DNA from: Comamonadaceae bacterium M7527
GTDB lineage: Bacteria > Pseudomonadota > Gammaproteobacteria > Burkholderiales > Burkholderiaceae_C
DNA length: 64,000 nt
Reading direction: 5' to 3'
Assembly: GCA_021044545.1 (NCBI GenBank)
Contig: CP087990.1
Span: 2,294,001-2,358,000 of the forward strand
Of this stretch, positions 52,678-60,688 are shown in pieces. Each line of letters begins with the position of its first letter. The stretch's first letter is position 1. The notes beneath the pieces are model-generated. The model had not been told where the DNA came from, searched no databases, and saw nothing but the letters and a program-made list of their open reading frames with translations. Both the position numbers and the translations under genes were made by a program.

Positions 52678-54236
52678 GCCACTGGTTTCGTGGCCTTCTT
52701 ATTTTGTCGACCGTGTGGCGCTTTGGTCTGCACGAAATTGTGCTGAGCAATTTTGCAAAACCGTGGGTGCACACCGTTGGGCGTGTGTTGTCGTTGGGGC
52801 GCAGCTACAGTGTCCCAAGAGGCCAGCGCTTGCGTTTGGCGCTAGAAAGTTTGGGGCCTATTTTTGTCAAGTTTGGTCAAGTGCTTAGCACTCGTCGAGA
52901 CTTGATGGCGCCAGACATTGCCGACGAGTTGGCCAAGCTGCAAGACCGCGTGCCGCCGTTTGACAGTGCAGTGGCGGTTGCCCAAATTGAACAAGCCTTT
53001 GGCAAGCCCCTGGGTGAGTTGTTTGCCAGCTTTGACCAAACGCCAGTGGCCAGTGCCTCTATCGCCCAAGTGCACTTTGCGGTGCTGCCAGGCGGTGAGG
53101 AAGTCGCCGTCAAGGTATTGCGCCCAGGCATGCTTAAAGTCATAGACAAAGATTTGCAGCTGATGGCCACCATGGCCAAATGGGTGCAAGCCGTGTCGGT
53201 AGACGGCAAGCGTCTAAAGCCTCGCGAGGTGGTGGCTGAGTTTGACAACTACCTGCGCGACGAGCTTGACTTGGTGCGCGAAGCTGCCAATGCCGCGCAG
53301 CTGCGCCGCAACATGACAGACGTTGAGGTGATTCAAATACCCACCATGTACTGGAATTTGTGCAGCACCACTGTCATTGTGATGCAGCGCATGAAGGGTG
53401 TGCCCATTAGCCACAAGCAGCGTTTGATAGATGCCGGTGTTGACATGGCCAAGTTGGCCAAAGACGGCGTGACCATCTTTTTTACGCAGGTATTCAGGGA
53501 TGGTTTTTTTCATGCCGATATGCACCCCGGCAATATACAAGTCAGCATTGAGCCCGAAACGCTTGGGCAGTACATCTCTTTGGACTTTGGCATTGTGGGC
53601 ACGCTGACCCAAGTGGACAAAGAGTATCTGGCTCAAAACTTTACTGCGTTTTTTAGGCGTGACTACAAACGCGTGGCTGAGTTGCATATTGAATCTGGCT
53701 GGGTGCCTGCCAATACCCGTGTGGATGAGCTGGAGGCTGCCGTGCGCACCGTGTGCGAGCCCTACTTTGACAGGCCTTTGAAGGAAATTTCGTTGGGCAT
53801 GGTGTTGATGCGTTTGTTTCAAACCTCGCGCCGCTTCCATGTGGAGATTCAGCCGCAACTGGTATTGCTGCAAAAGACCCTGCTCAATATCGAAGGCCTG
53901 GGCCGCGAGCTGGACCCCGACCTGGACCTGTGGCAAACCGCCAAGCCATTTTTGGAAAAATGGATGCTGGACCAAATCGGACCTAAGCGGTTTTTGGATC
54001 AGCTCAAGCTAGAGGCCCCCCAGCTTGCCAAGATACTGCCGGCGTTGCCGCGTCTGGTATCTGACTATTTGCAACAAAAGCCACAGGATATGCGCGGTGA
54101 GCTCAAAGCACTGGTGCAAGAGCAACGCCGGACCAACCGTTTGCTAAGCGGCCTGATGTACGCAGGTATTGGCTTTGTGCTGGGCTTGGTGGTGATGCAA
54201 ATACTGTGGCAAATGCAGGTGTTTGGTGTGTTTTAG
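52674..54236 (+). CDS. ubiB: Ubiquinone biosynthesis regulatory kinase-like protein UbiB
   Basis: Atypical ABC1/ADCK family protein needed for ubiquinone synthesis. It has 520 residues. The KxGQ motif is in LGPIFVKFGQVLSTRRD, the Ala-rich loop is ASASIAQVHFA, and HADMHPGNI and the DFG-equivalent DFGIVG form the catalytic centre. Two C-terminal hydrophobic segments (LMYAGIGFVLGLVVMQILW) anchor it in the inner membrane. Confidence 0.96.
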   Translation: MSHWFRGLLILSTVWRFGLHEIVLSNFAKPWVHTVGRVLSLGRSYSVPRGQRLRLALESLGPIFVKFGQVLSTRRDLMAPDIADELAKLQDRVPPFDSAVAVAQIEQAFGKPLGELFASFDQTPVASASIAQVHFAVLPGGEEVAVKVLRPGMLKVIDKDLQLMATMAKWVQAVSVDGKRLKPREVVAEFDNYLRDELDLVREAANAAQLRRNMTDVEVIQIPTMYWNLCSTTVIVMQRMKGVPISHKQRLIDAGVDMAKLAKDGVTIFFTQVFRDGFFHADMHPGNIQVSIEPETLGQYISLDFGIVGTLTQVDKEYLAQNFTAFFRRDYKRVAELHIESGWVPANTRVDELEAAVRTVCEPYFDRPLKEISLGMVLMRLFQTSRRFHVEIQPQLVLLQKTLLNIEGLGRELDPDLDLWQTAKPFLEKWMLDQIGPKRFLDQLKLEAPQLAKILPALPRLVSDYLQQKPQDMRGELKALVQEQRRTNRLLSGLMYAGIGFVLGLVVMQILWQMQVFGVF

Positions 54237-54376
54237 CGGGCTAGGCGCCGTTACAGGCCTTAAACCTATCAACCGCGCTGGTTTTGGGGCTTTGCAGAAT
54301 TTATAATGACGGGTTGCCTCAATGTTGGGGCTTGCTGGCCGTGGCCGTTCACGCGCCCCTCTAATCTGTCGTCCCC

Positions 54377-54742
54377 ATGCCCATTTACGCTTACAAATGC
54401 GCCGCTTGTGGTTTTGCCAAAGACGTGTTGCGCAAAATGTCTGACCCCGCACTCACACAGTGCCCATCTTGCCAAGCCGAGTCATTTGAAAAGCAAGTAA
54501 CAGCCGCTGGCTTCCAGCTTAAGGGCTCTGGCTGGTATGTGACGGATTTCAGAGATGGCGCACAAAAAGACGGTGGCTCAAAAGAGGGCTCGTCAAAAGA
54601 GCGCGCATCCGCGGGCAGTGGTGAACAATCCAGTGCTGCTGCAACTTCCACATCGTCGGCATCATCTGCTACGGCCCCGGCAGCCAGCACACCATCGCCT
54701 GCTGCTGCGGCGCCCAGCGCTGCAGCTGGCAGCACCACTTAA
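54377..54742 (+). CDS. FmdB-type zinc ribbon protein with low-complexity tail
   Basis: A protein of 121 residues. The N-terminal zinc ribbon has two Cys pairs (YAYKCAACGFAKDV and LTQCPSCQAESFEKQ) and the family sequence GFQLKGSGWYVTDF. The C-terminal ~55 residues are almost only Ser, Ala, Thr, Pro and Lys, a disordered tail common in this family. It is usually found before DUF502 and aspS, as here. A role as a putative regulatory protein has been proposed only by name, with no proven function. Confidence 0.9.
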   Translation: MPIYAYKCAACGFAKDVLRKMSDPALTQCPSCQAESFEKQVTAAGFQLKGSGWYVTDFRDGAQKDGGSKEGSSKERASAGSGEQSSAAATSTSSASSATAPAASTPSPAAAAPSAAAGSTT

Positions 54743-54765
54743 TTTTTAGAGGTTGTCGCCACCCC

Positions 54766-55428
54766 ATGTCTTCTTTACGCAAATGGTTGTTCGCTGGTTT
54801 GTTGGTGCTGGTGCCACTGATCATCACCGTTGGCGTGCTCAACTGGGTGGTGCAAACCCTTGACTTAACGCTGCAAATATTGCCCACGCATTGGCAGCCC
54901 GAATATGTATTGGGCTTTTACATTCCAGGCATTGGCGTGGTGTTTGCGTTGATGGTGGTGCTGCTCATTGGCGCGCTCACCTCCAACTTTGTGGGCAACA
55001 AGCTCATGCAGTGGTGGGATGGTTTACTCAACCGCATACCGGTGGTGCGCTCTATTTATTCAGCCGTTAAGCAGGTATCTGACACGCTGTTTTCTGAAAA
55101 AGGCAATGCGTTTCGCAAAGCCTTGCTCGTGCAGTGGCCGCGTGAGGGTACCTGGACAGTAGCCTTTTTAACGGGCGCGCCTGGTGAGAGCGTGGCCAAG
55201 CATTTGGATGGTGAGCATGTGTGTGTGTACGTGCCCACCACCCCCAACCCAACCAGTGGCTACATGATGATGGTGAAGGCATCGGACTGCCAGGAGCTGG
55301 ACATGAGCGTGGACGAGGCCCTGACCTATGTGATTTCCATGGGTGTGATCGTGCCAGGTGAAAACAAAAAGCTGTTGGCGCGCAAAGCGCTTGCAGCGCA
55401 ACAGGCAAGTGGCAACAACGCTGCCTAA
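54766..55428 (+). CDS. DUF502 inner membrane protein
   Basis: A protein of 220 residues. Two transmembrane segments (LFAGLLVLVPLIITVGVLNWV near 8-28 and VLGFYIPGIGVVFALMVVLLIG near 47-68) precede the cytoplasmic or periplasmic domain. That domain starts NKLMQWWDGLLNRIPVVRSIYSAVKQ, the family signature, then VQWPREGTWTVAFLTG and VYVPTTPNPTSGYMMMV. Widespread but uncharacterised. It lies between fmdB and aspS. Confidence 0.92.
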   Translation: MSSLRKWLFAGLLVLVPLIITVGVLNWVVQTLDLTLQILPTHWQPEYVLGFYIPGIGVVFALMVVLLIGALTSNFVGNKLMQWWDGLLNRIPVVRSIYSAVKQVSDTLFSEKGNAFRKALLVQWPREGTWTVAFLTGAPGESVAKHLDGEHVCVYVPTTPNPTSGYMMMVKASDCQELDMSVDEALTYVISMGVIVPGENKKLLARKALAAQQASGNNAA

Positions 55429-55476
55429 GCGGCGGCTACCCACAGTTACTATTTAGCGAAAGACGAGGAAAAAAAG

Positions 55477-57273
55477 ATGGCCATGCGTACCCACTATTGC
55501 GGTTTGGTAACCGAAGCCCAAATGGGCGAAACCGTTAGCCTGTGTGGCTGGGTCAACCGTCGCCGTGACCACGGTGGTGTTATTTTTATCGACCTGCGCG
55601 ACCGTGAAGGTTATGTGCAAGTGGTGTGTGACCCCGACCGTGCAGCCATGTTTGCCATTGCCGAAGACATTCGCAACGAGTTTTGCGTGCGTATTACGGG
55701 CCTGGTGCGCGCACGACCAGACGGCACCGTCAACGACCAAATCAAGAGCGGCAAGATTGAGGTGTTGTGCCACGAGTTGGAAGTGCTCAATGCGTCTGTC
55801 ACGCCGCCGTTCATGCTGGACGACGACAACTTGTCAGAGACCACACGTTTGACCCACCGTGTATTGGACTTGCGCCGCCCCGCCATGCAGCGCAACCTCA
55901 TGTTGCGTTACCGCGTGGCCATGGAAATCCGCAAGTTTTTAGACAGCAACGGTTTTGTAGACATTGAAACGCCCATGCTGACCAAGAGCACGCCCGAAGG
56001 CGCGCGCGATTACTTGGTACCCAGCCGTGTGAACGATGGTCAGTTCTTCGCGCTGCCACAGTCGCCACAGCTGTTCAAGCAGCTGTTGATGGTGGCTGGC
56101 TACGACCGCTACTACCAAATCACCAAGTGCTTCCGCGATGAAGACTTGCGCGCCGATCGTCAGCCTGAATTCACCCAGATTGATATTGAGACGTCCTTTA
56201 TGGGCGAGCAAGAAATTCGCGACATGTTCCAAGGCATGGTGGCCAACATGTTCAAAGAGGTACTTGCCATTGACTTGGGCGAGTTCCCCGTCATGACCTA
56301 CGCCGATGCCATGCACCAATACGGTTCTGACAAACCTGATTTGCGTGTCAAATTGGCGTTTACCGAGCTGACCGACGCCATGCAAACGGTGGACTTTAAG
56401 GTGTTTTCAGTGCCTGCCCAAATGGCCAATGGTCGTGTGGTGGCCTTGCGTGTGCCTGGTGGCAGCGAGATGAGCCGTGGCGAGATTGACGGCTACACCG
56501 AGTTTGTAAAGATTTACGGCGCCAAGGGCTTGGCTTGGATCAAGGTGAACGATGTGGCACAGGGGCGTGATGGCCTGCAAAGCCCCATAGTCAAGAACCT
56601 GCACGACCAAGCCATTGAGACCATTTTGCAGCGCACAGGCGCGCAAAACGGCGACATCATTTTCTTTGGCGCTGACAAAGCACGCATCGTCAATGACGCT
56701 ATCGGTGCACTGCGCATCAAAATTGGCCATAGTGAGTTCGCCCGTAAGTCGGGCTTGTTTGAAGACCGCTGGGCACCCATGTGGGTGGTTGACTTCCCCA
56801 TGTTTGAGTTTGACGAAGACGCCCAGCGCTGGTCTGCCGTGCACCATCCGTTTACAGCACCTAAAGACGGGCACGAAGATTACATGGCAACAGCGCCAGA
56901 AAAGTGCTTGTCCAAAGCCTACGACATGGTTATCAATGGCTGGGAAGTGGGCGGTGGCTCTGTGCGTATCCATAGAGCTGACGTGCAGCAAAAAGCTTTT
57001 GATGCGCTGCGTATCAACGCTGAAGAAGCACAGCTCAAGTTTGGTTTCTTGCTGGATGCCCTGCAATATGGCGCACCACCGCACGGCGGCCTGGCCTTTG
57101 GCCTTGACCGCATAGTCACACTCATGACGGGCGCTGAGAGTATTCGCGATGTGATAGCCTTCCCCAAGACTCAGCGTGCGCAGTGCTTGTTGACGCAAGC
57201 GCCATCATCTGTGGATGACAAGCAGTTGCGCGAGTTGCACATCAAGCTGCGCAACACGCAAGCCGCTGCGTAA
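55477..57273 (+). CDS. aspS: Aspartyl-tRNA synthetase
   Basis: Class IIb synthetase of the bacterial type, 598 residues. The anticodon-binding OB domain begins TVSLCGWVNRRRDHGGVIFIDLRDREG. Motif 2 is FRDEDLRADRQPEFTQIDIE and motif 3 FGLDRIV. The bacterial GAD insertion lies between about 290 and 420. It ends at a terminator. In relatives nudB commonly follows directly; here a block of redox genes intervenes. Confidence 0.97.
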   Translation: MAMRTHYCGLVTEAQMGETVSLCGWVNRRRDHGGVIFIDLRDREGYVQVVCDPDRAAMFAIAEDIRNEFCVRITGLVRARPDGTVNDQIKSGKIEVLCHELEVLNASVTPPFMLDDDNLSETTRLTHRVLDLRRPAMQRNLMLRYRVAMEIRKFLDSNGFVDIETPMLTKSTPEGARDYLVPSRVNDGQFFALPQSPQLFKQLLMVAGYDRYYQITKCFRDEDLRADRQPEFTQIDIETSFMGEQEIRDMFQGMVANMFKEVLAIDLGEFPVMTYADAMHQYGSDKPDLRVKLAFTELTDAMQTVDFKVFSVPAQMANGRVVALRVPGGSEMSRGEIDGYTEFVKIYGAKGLAWIKVNDVAQGRDGLQSPIVKNLHDQAIETILQRTGAQNGDIIFFGADKARIVNDAIGALRIKIGHSEFARKSGLFEDRWAPMWVVDFPMFEFDEDAQRWSAVHHPFTAPKDGHEDYMATAPEKCLSKAYDMVINGWEVGGGSVRIHRADVQQKAFDALRINAEEAQLKFGFLLDALQYGAPPHGGLAFGLDRIVTLMTGAESIRDVIAFPKTQRAQCLLTQAPSSVDDKQLRELHIKLRNTQAAA

Positions 57274-57290
57274 CAGGCGCGACCCGGCAT

Positions 57291-57318
57291 AAAAAAGCCA
57301 CCCAATGGGTGGCTTTTT
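57291..57318. terminator. Bidirectional terminator between aspS and the DsrE-like gene
   Basis: A6, GCCACCC, AAT, GGGTGGC, T5. A symmetric hairpin serving convergent genes. Confidence 0.88.
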
Positions 57319-57337
57319 ATTCGAGCGTAAAAGCCGT

Positions 57338-57748
57338 TTAGGGGCGCAGGTAGCTCCAGCCGTCGGCTTGTTTGGTCATGATCTCCACCACACCAGCTGG
57401 CACGTAACCAATATCGGCGTGCATGTCTGCTGCAGTGAGCTTTTGGCCGCGCATGGTGTTTTGGCAGGCCACGACCTTGATGCCAGCGCTGCTGGCTGCC
57501 GCAATGCGGTTGGCAACGGTTGCGTCTGCCTTGAGCATGCCAATGCCTGGTCCGTACACAACAATCTCAACCTCGGACCCGGGTACGGCTTTCAAAACGT
57601 TGTTGGCATTGTTGAGCGCCAGGTTCCACTTTTGTGGTGTGTTGTCGCTCACCTGAATCACCACCTTTGTCGCCGATGCAGCAAGGGCTGCAATTGGTGC
57701 AGCGCACATGGCCAAGGCTATTGCTGCTGCGGTCATTATTTTTTTCAT
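57338..57748 (-). CDS. Exported DsrE family protein
   Basis: A protein of 136 residues from ATG 57748, which has a GGAG site. A signal peptide (KKIMTAAAIALAMCAAPIAALA) is followed by a DsrE/YchN-like domain: VVIQVSDNTPQKWNLALNNA, VEIVVYGPGIGML, AAASSAGIKVVACQNTMRGQKL. One conserved Cys in VACQNT corresponds to the position often found in DsrE proteins. Periplasmic location makes a sulfur-relay role like cytoplasmic TusBCD uncertain. The gene reads on the same strand as oxyR, 46 bases downstream of it, so it may belong to the oxyR transcript. Confidence 0.8.
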   Translation of the reverse strand: MKKIMTAAAIALAMCAAPIAALAASATKVVIQVSDNTPQKWNLALNNANNVLKAVPGSEVEIVVYGPGIGMLKADATVANRIAAASSAGIKVVACQNTMRGQKLTAADMHADIGYVPAGVVEIMTKQADGWSYLRP

Positions 57749-57794
57749 CAAAGTCTCCAAAGTTTTATTGAGGGAATGCATAGTGTAGCAAGCG

Positions 57795-58766
57795 TTACCT
57801 TGCTGTGGTTTTACTGCGCTTGGCGCCAGTGGCACTTGGTTGGCCCAAGCTTTGCGCCAGTGTGCGTACTTGTGCCAATATCGTATGGTCAACAAGCGTT
57901 GGGCGGGTGACCAAGGCCACTGTGCGCTTGGGTGCAGGTGAGGCAAAGGGTCTGGCCACCACACCGCTGGCTTTTAAGATGCCGGCCTTGATCGCCATGC
58001 TAGGCAGCATAGACAGGCCCAAGCCAGCTTCGACCATTTGTACCAATGTGGTCACGCTGCTGGCTTCAATGTCAGATAGCGTGGTTGCACGTCCTTTGCG
58101 TGCCGTCGTGCAGGCCTGTATGGTGTGGTCGCGCAAGCAGTGACCTTCGCCCAATAACATGAGCTTGTGTGTGTCTAGCCCCCGCAGTGTGGGCGCTTGC
58201 GTGGCTGTGGCCGCCTCTGATGTGGCGCTGACCAGCCATAGCTCCTCGTCAAACAGTGGCCAGGTATGTAGCCGCCCCACGTCCATGGGTAGGGCAATGA
58301 TGGCTGCATCCAGCGCGCCATTGTCGACGGCTTGCAGCAGGTAGTCTGTTTGGTCTTCACGCAGAAACACTTTCAGTTGTGGTGCCTCCAGGCGCAAGCC
58401 GCGCAGCAAGTTGGGTAGCAAAAATGGCGCAATAGTGGGTATGGCCCCCAACGACAGGGTGGCGTTATTGGGGTCATTGGCCAAGGCTACCGCGCTTAGT
58501 AAGTCGGCACCCATGCTCAGCAGTGTTTGGGCGCGTGCCACCACATCGTGGCCAATGGGGGTGAGCATGACGTGCTTGTTGTTGCGCTCTAACAAGGAGG
58601 TGCCCAGTTGACGCTCAAGCTCTTGTATGCCGCCAGACAGCGTGGACTGAGTCACAAAACAGGCTTTGGCAGCCTGCGTAAAGTTCAGCGTTTTGGCTAC
58701 TGCTATCAAGTAATGCAGCTGCTTAAGCGACAGGTTGGAGGCAGATTGAAAGGTGTTGGTTGCCAT
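57795..58766 (-). CDS. oxyR: LysR-type peroxide sensor OxyR
   Basis: Transcription factor of 323 residues. The N-terminal winged helix reads LSLKQLHYLIAVAKTLNF then FVTQSTLSGGIQELERQL. The effector domain contains GHCLRDHTIQAC: both redox cysteines of OxyR are present (C210 and C219, spaced as E. coli C199 and C208). This makes it a true disulfide-switch OxyR and not a generic LysR protein. It is divergent from the rubrerythrin operon, with a palindromic site in the 129-base gap. Regulation of both that operon and itself is likely. The C-terminus is basic. Confidence 0.92.
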   Translation of the reverse strand: MATNTFQSASNLSLKQLHYLIAVAKTLNFTQAAKACFVTQSTLSGGIQELERQLGTSLLERNNKHVMLTPIGHDVVARAQTLLSMGADLLSAVALANDPNNATLSLGAIPTIAPFLLPNLLRGLRLEAPQLKVFLREDQTDYLLQAVDNGALDAAIIALPMDVGRLHTWPLFDEELWLVSATSEAATATQAPTLRGLDTHKLMLLGEGHCLRDHTIQACTTARKGRATTLSDIEASSVTTLVQMVEAGLGLSMLPSMAIKAGILKASGVVARPFASPAPKRTVALVTRPTLVDHTILAQVRTLAQSLGQPSATGAKRSKTTAR

Positions 58767-58791
58767 AGGTCATTGGGTTTTAACACAATCG

Positions 58792-58833
58792 GATAAAACG
58801 ATTAAAGTGATCGTAATTATCTGTTTTACAGAT
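58792..58833. promoter_or_regulatory. Candidate OxyR operator between oxyR and the rubrerythrin gene
   Basis: Imperfect inverted repeat: GATAAAACGAT (58792-58802) and ATCGTAATTATC (58810-58821) are complementary except for one length difference. It overlaps a perfect 6-3-6 palindrome, ATCTGT / ACAGAT (58819-58833). The GATA...TATC ends resemble the ATAG-type half sites of OxyR operators. The total length of about 42 bases fits a tetramer contacting four successive grooves. Confidence 0.55.
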
Positions 58834-58853
58834 TGATTATGCACGCTCACAAT
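58825..58853 (+). promoter_or_regulatory. Candidate promoter of the rubrerythrin operon
   Basis: TTTACA (58825-58830), 17-base spacer, CACAAT (58848-58853). The -35 overlaps the right end of the palindromic site, as expected for OxyR activation next to RNA polymerase. Confidence 0.45.
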
Positions 58854-58895
58854 AGCACCCATACCAACCGCTAACCTAAGAAAGAAAGCACGCAA

Positions 58896-59387
58896 ATGAG
58901 CCAGAACAACGCCAACTCCATAACCGTCCAAAACCTCGAGGCCGCATTCGCCGGTGAGTCTATGGCCCATATCAAGTACCGTTACTTTGCCAAGGTGGCG
59001 CGTCAAGCCGGTGACATTGCCACTGCCGAGGCCTTTGAGGCGACAGCCGACCAAGAGGTGCAGCACGCCTTTGGCCACTTGGATTTGTTGTACCCCAAGT
59101 CAAAGCTCACACCTGCCAAGGCGCTGGAAATAGCCATTGAGGGAGAAACCTACGAGTACACCGAGATGTACCCCAAGTTTCGCCACTTGGCAGTACAAGA
59201 GGGCAATAGTGCCGCGGTGGCTGAGTTTGACGAGCAGATTGCCGAGAGCAAGGAGCACGCAGAACAATTCAAGGCGGTGCTGGAAAAGGCAGCCAAGCGC
59301 TTTGCCGCTTTGGCCAAAGTCGAAGAGCGTCATGCCAACCATTACAAGAAAGCCCTGGAGGCCGCCAACGCCTTTGCCAACGCTTAA
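58896..59387 (+). CDS. Rubrerythrin (diiron domain only)
   Basis: Peroxide reductase of the ferritin-like superfamily, 163 residues. Diiron ligands can be read as E21 (AGESMAHIKYRYFAK), E54xxH57 (DQEVQHAF), the E84/E87 helix (EGETYEYTEMYP) and E117xxxH121 (AESKEHAEQF). The usual C-terminal rubredoxin domain of classical rubrerythrin is absent: the chain ends KKALEAANAFANA. A separate rubredoxin gene follows 46 bases later, so electrons would come from a distinct protein. It is the first gene of an operon of three, divergent from oxyR. Confidence 0.92.
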   Translation: MSQNNANSITVQNLEAAFAGESMAHIKYRYFAKVARQAGDIATAEAFEATADQEVQHAFGHLDLLYPKSKLTPAKALEIAIEGETYEYTEMYPKFRHLAVQEGNSAAVAEFDEQIAESKEHAEQFKAVLEKAAKRFAALAKVEERHANHYKKALEAANAFANA

Positions 59388-59433
59388 TTGAACAACCTCA
59401 CAACGATTTTAAAGAACTGACAAGAGAACCATC

Positions 59434-59598
59434 ATGAAAACATACCTTTGCATTGTTTGTGGCTTTGTATACGACGAGGCCTTGGGCCGCCCCGAAGACG
59501 GTATCGCCGCTGGTACGCTATGGGCCGACGTGCCCGAGTCCTGGGAGTGCCCTGACTGTGGCGTGGCCAAGGCCGACTTTGAAGCCGTCGAAATTTAA
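59434..59598 (+). CDS. Rubredoxin
   Basis: A 54-residue electron carrier binding one iron through four cysteines: CIVCGF near the N-terminus and CPDCGV near the C-terminus, with WECPDC and the acidic middle (DEALGRPEDG) normal for type I rubredoxins. Start ATG 59434 lies after an AAGAGA-type site. It is placed between rubrerythrin and its reductase, so it most likely supplies rubrerythrin with electrons. Confidence 0.95.
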   Translation: MKTYLCIVCGFVYDEALGRPEDGIAAGTLWADVPESWECPDCGVAKADFEAVEI

Positions 59599-59620
59599 CC
59601 GTTAGATACAGGAGCAAATC

Positions 59621-60688
59621 ATGAGCAACCCGACCATTTCAGCTGCCAGCAGCACCACAGCCAGGCCAATCGCAATTGTTGGCTCAGGCCTAGCCGGTTG
59701 GACGGTTGCCCGTGAGCTGCGCGCGGTCGCGCCAGACGCTCCGATTGTTGTAATCAGCGAGGGCCGTGGGGACTTCTACAGCAAACCCATGTTGTCCAAC
59801 GCCTTTGCGCTTAACAAGTCGGTTGACGCCTTGATGGGTGTACCAGGGCCTGCGCAGGCAGACAAAGTGGGTGTGCAGTTAATGGCCAACACGCAGGTGT
59901 TGTCGATTGACACAGCGACCAACACGCTGCACACCAGCGCCGGTGAGGTGGCCTATGCCAAGCTGGTGCTGGCCATTGGCGCTGACCCCATTCGCCTGAG
60001 CATGCCTGGTGACGAGCACGTGTTGTCGGTCAATAACTGGGACGACTATGCCGCGTTTAGGCTCGCGCTAGACGCGGTTATACACTCCGAGCGCGCATCA
60101 GTACTTATTATGGGCGCGGGTCTCATTGGTAGCGAGTTTGCCAACGACCTCAGCACGGGTGGGCATAAAGTGCACGTGGTAGACCCCGGCGAGCGCCCCT
60201 TGGCCAATCTGTTGGCCGTAGAGCAAAGCCATGGCTTACAACAAGCTTTAAGCGCCCTGGGTGTGCAGTTTCACCTAGGCACCACCGCGCAAAGCGTGCA
60301 AGCCACGCCACAGGGGGCTAAGCGCGTCACTCTTGCCAACGGCCAGGTGGTGCAGGTTGATGTGGTGTTGTCAGCCGTTGGTTTGCGCGCACGAGGCGCG
60401 TTGGCGCAAGCGGCTGGCTTGGCGGTGGGGCGCGGCATACACGTCAACGAGTTGGGCCAAACCAGCAACCCCCATGTGTTTGCTGTTGGCGATTGCGCCG
60501 CTTACGCCAGCGCAGCCAAGCCCGAGTTGTTTGGTGGCGCACCGCGTGGCTTGCCATTTGTTGCGCCCATCATGACGGCCGCCAAAGCCATGGTCAAAAC
60601 GCTGACCGGTGTACCCACACCGATTGTGTTTGGCCCTATGGCTGTACGCGTTAAAACGCCGGCGTTCCCACTAAGCGTTCAGGCCTGA
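59621..60688 (+). CDS. Rubredoxin-NAD(P)+ reductase family flavoprotein
   Basis: A pyridine nucleotide-disulfide oxidoreductase-like FAD protein of 355 residues. The FAD motif IVGSGLAGWTVAREL is at about 19-33, the NAD(P) motif MGAGLIGSEFANDL near 164-177, and the C-terminal FAD motif VFAVGDCAAY near 287-296. No redox-active CxxxxC is present, as in rubredoxin and ferredoxin reductases. It lies 22 bases after rubredoxin, completing an NAD(P)H to rubredoxin to rubrerythrin chain. It also resembles AlkT/RubB. The 3' end overlaps the convergent transporter gene by 10 bases. Confidence 0.88.
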   Translation: MSNPTISAASSTTARPIAIVGSGLAGWTVARELRAVAPDAPIVVISEGRGDFYSKPMLSNAFALNKSVDALMGVPGPAQADKVGVQLMANTQVLSIDTATNTLHTSAGEVAYAKLVLAIGADPIRLSMPGDEHVLSVNNWDDYAAFRLALDAVIHSERASVLIMGAGLIGSEFANDLSTGGHKVHVVDPGERPLANLLAVEQSHGLQQALSALGVQFHLGTTAQSVQATPQGAKRVTLANGQVVQVDVVLSAVGLRARGALAQAAGLAVGRGIHVNELGQTSNPHVFAVGDCAAYASAAKPELFGGAPRGLPFVAPIMTAAKAMVKTLTGVPTPIVFGPMAVRVKTPAFPLSVQA

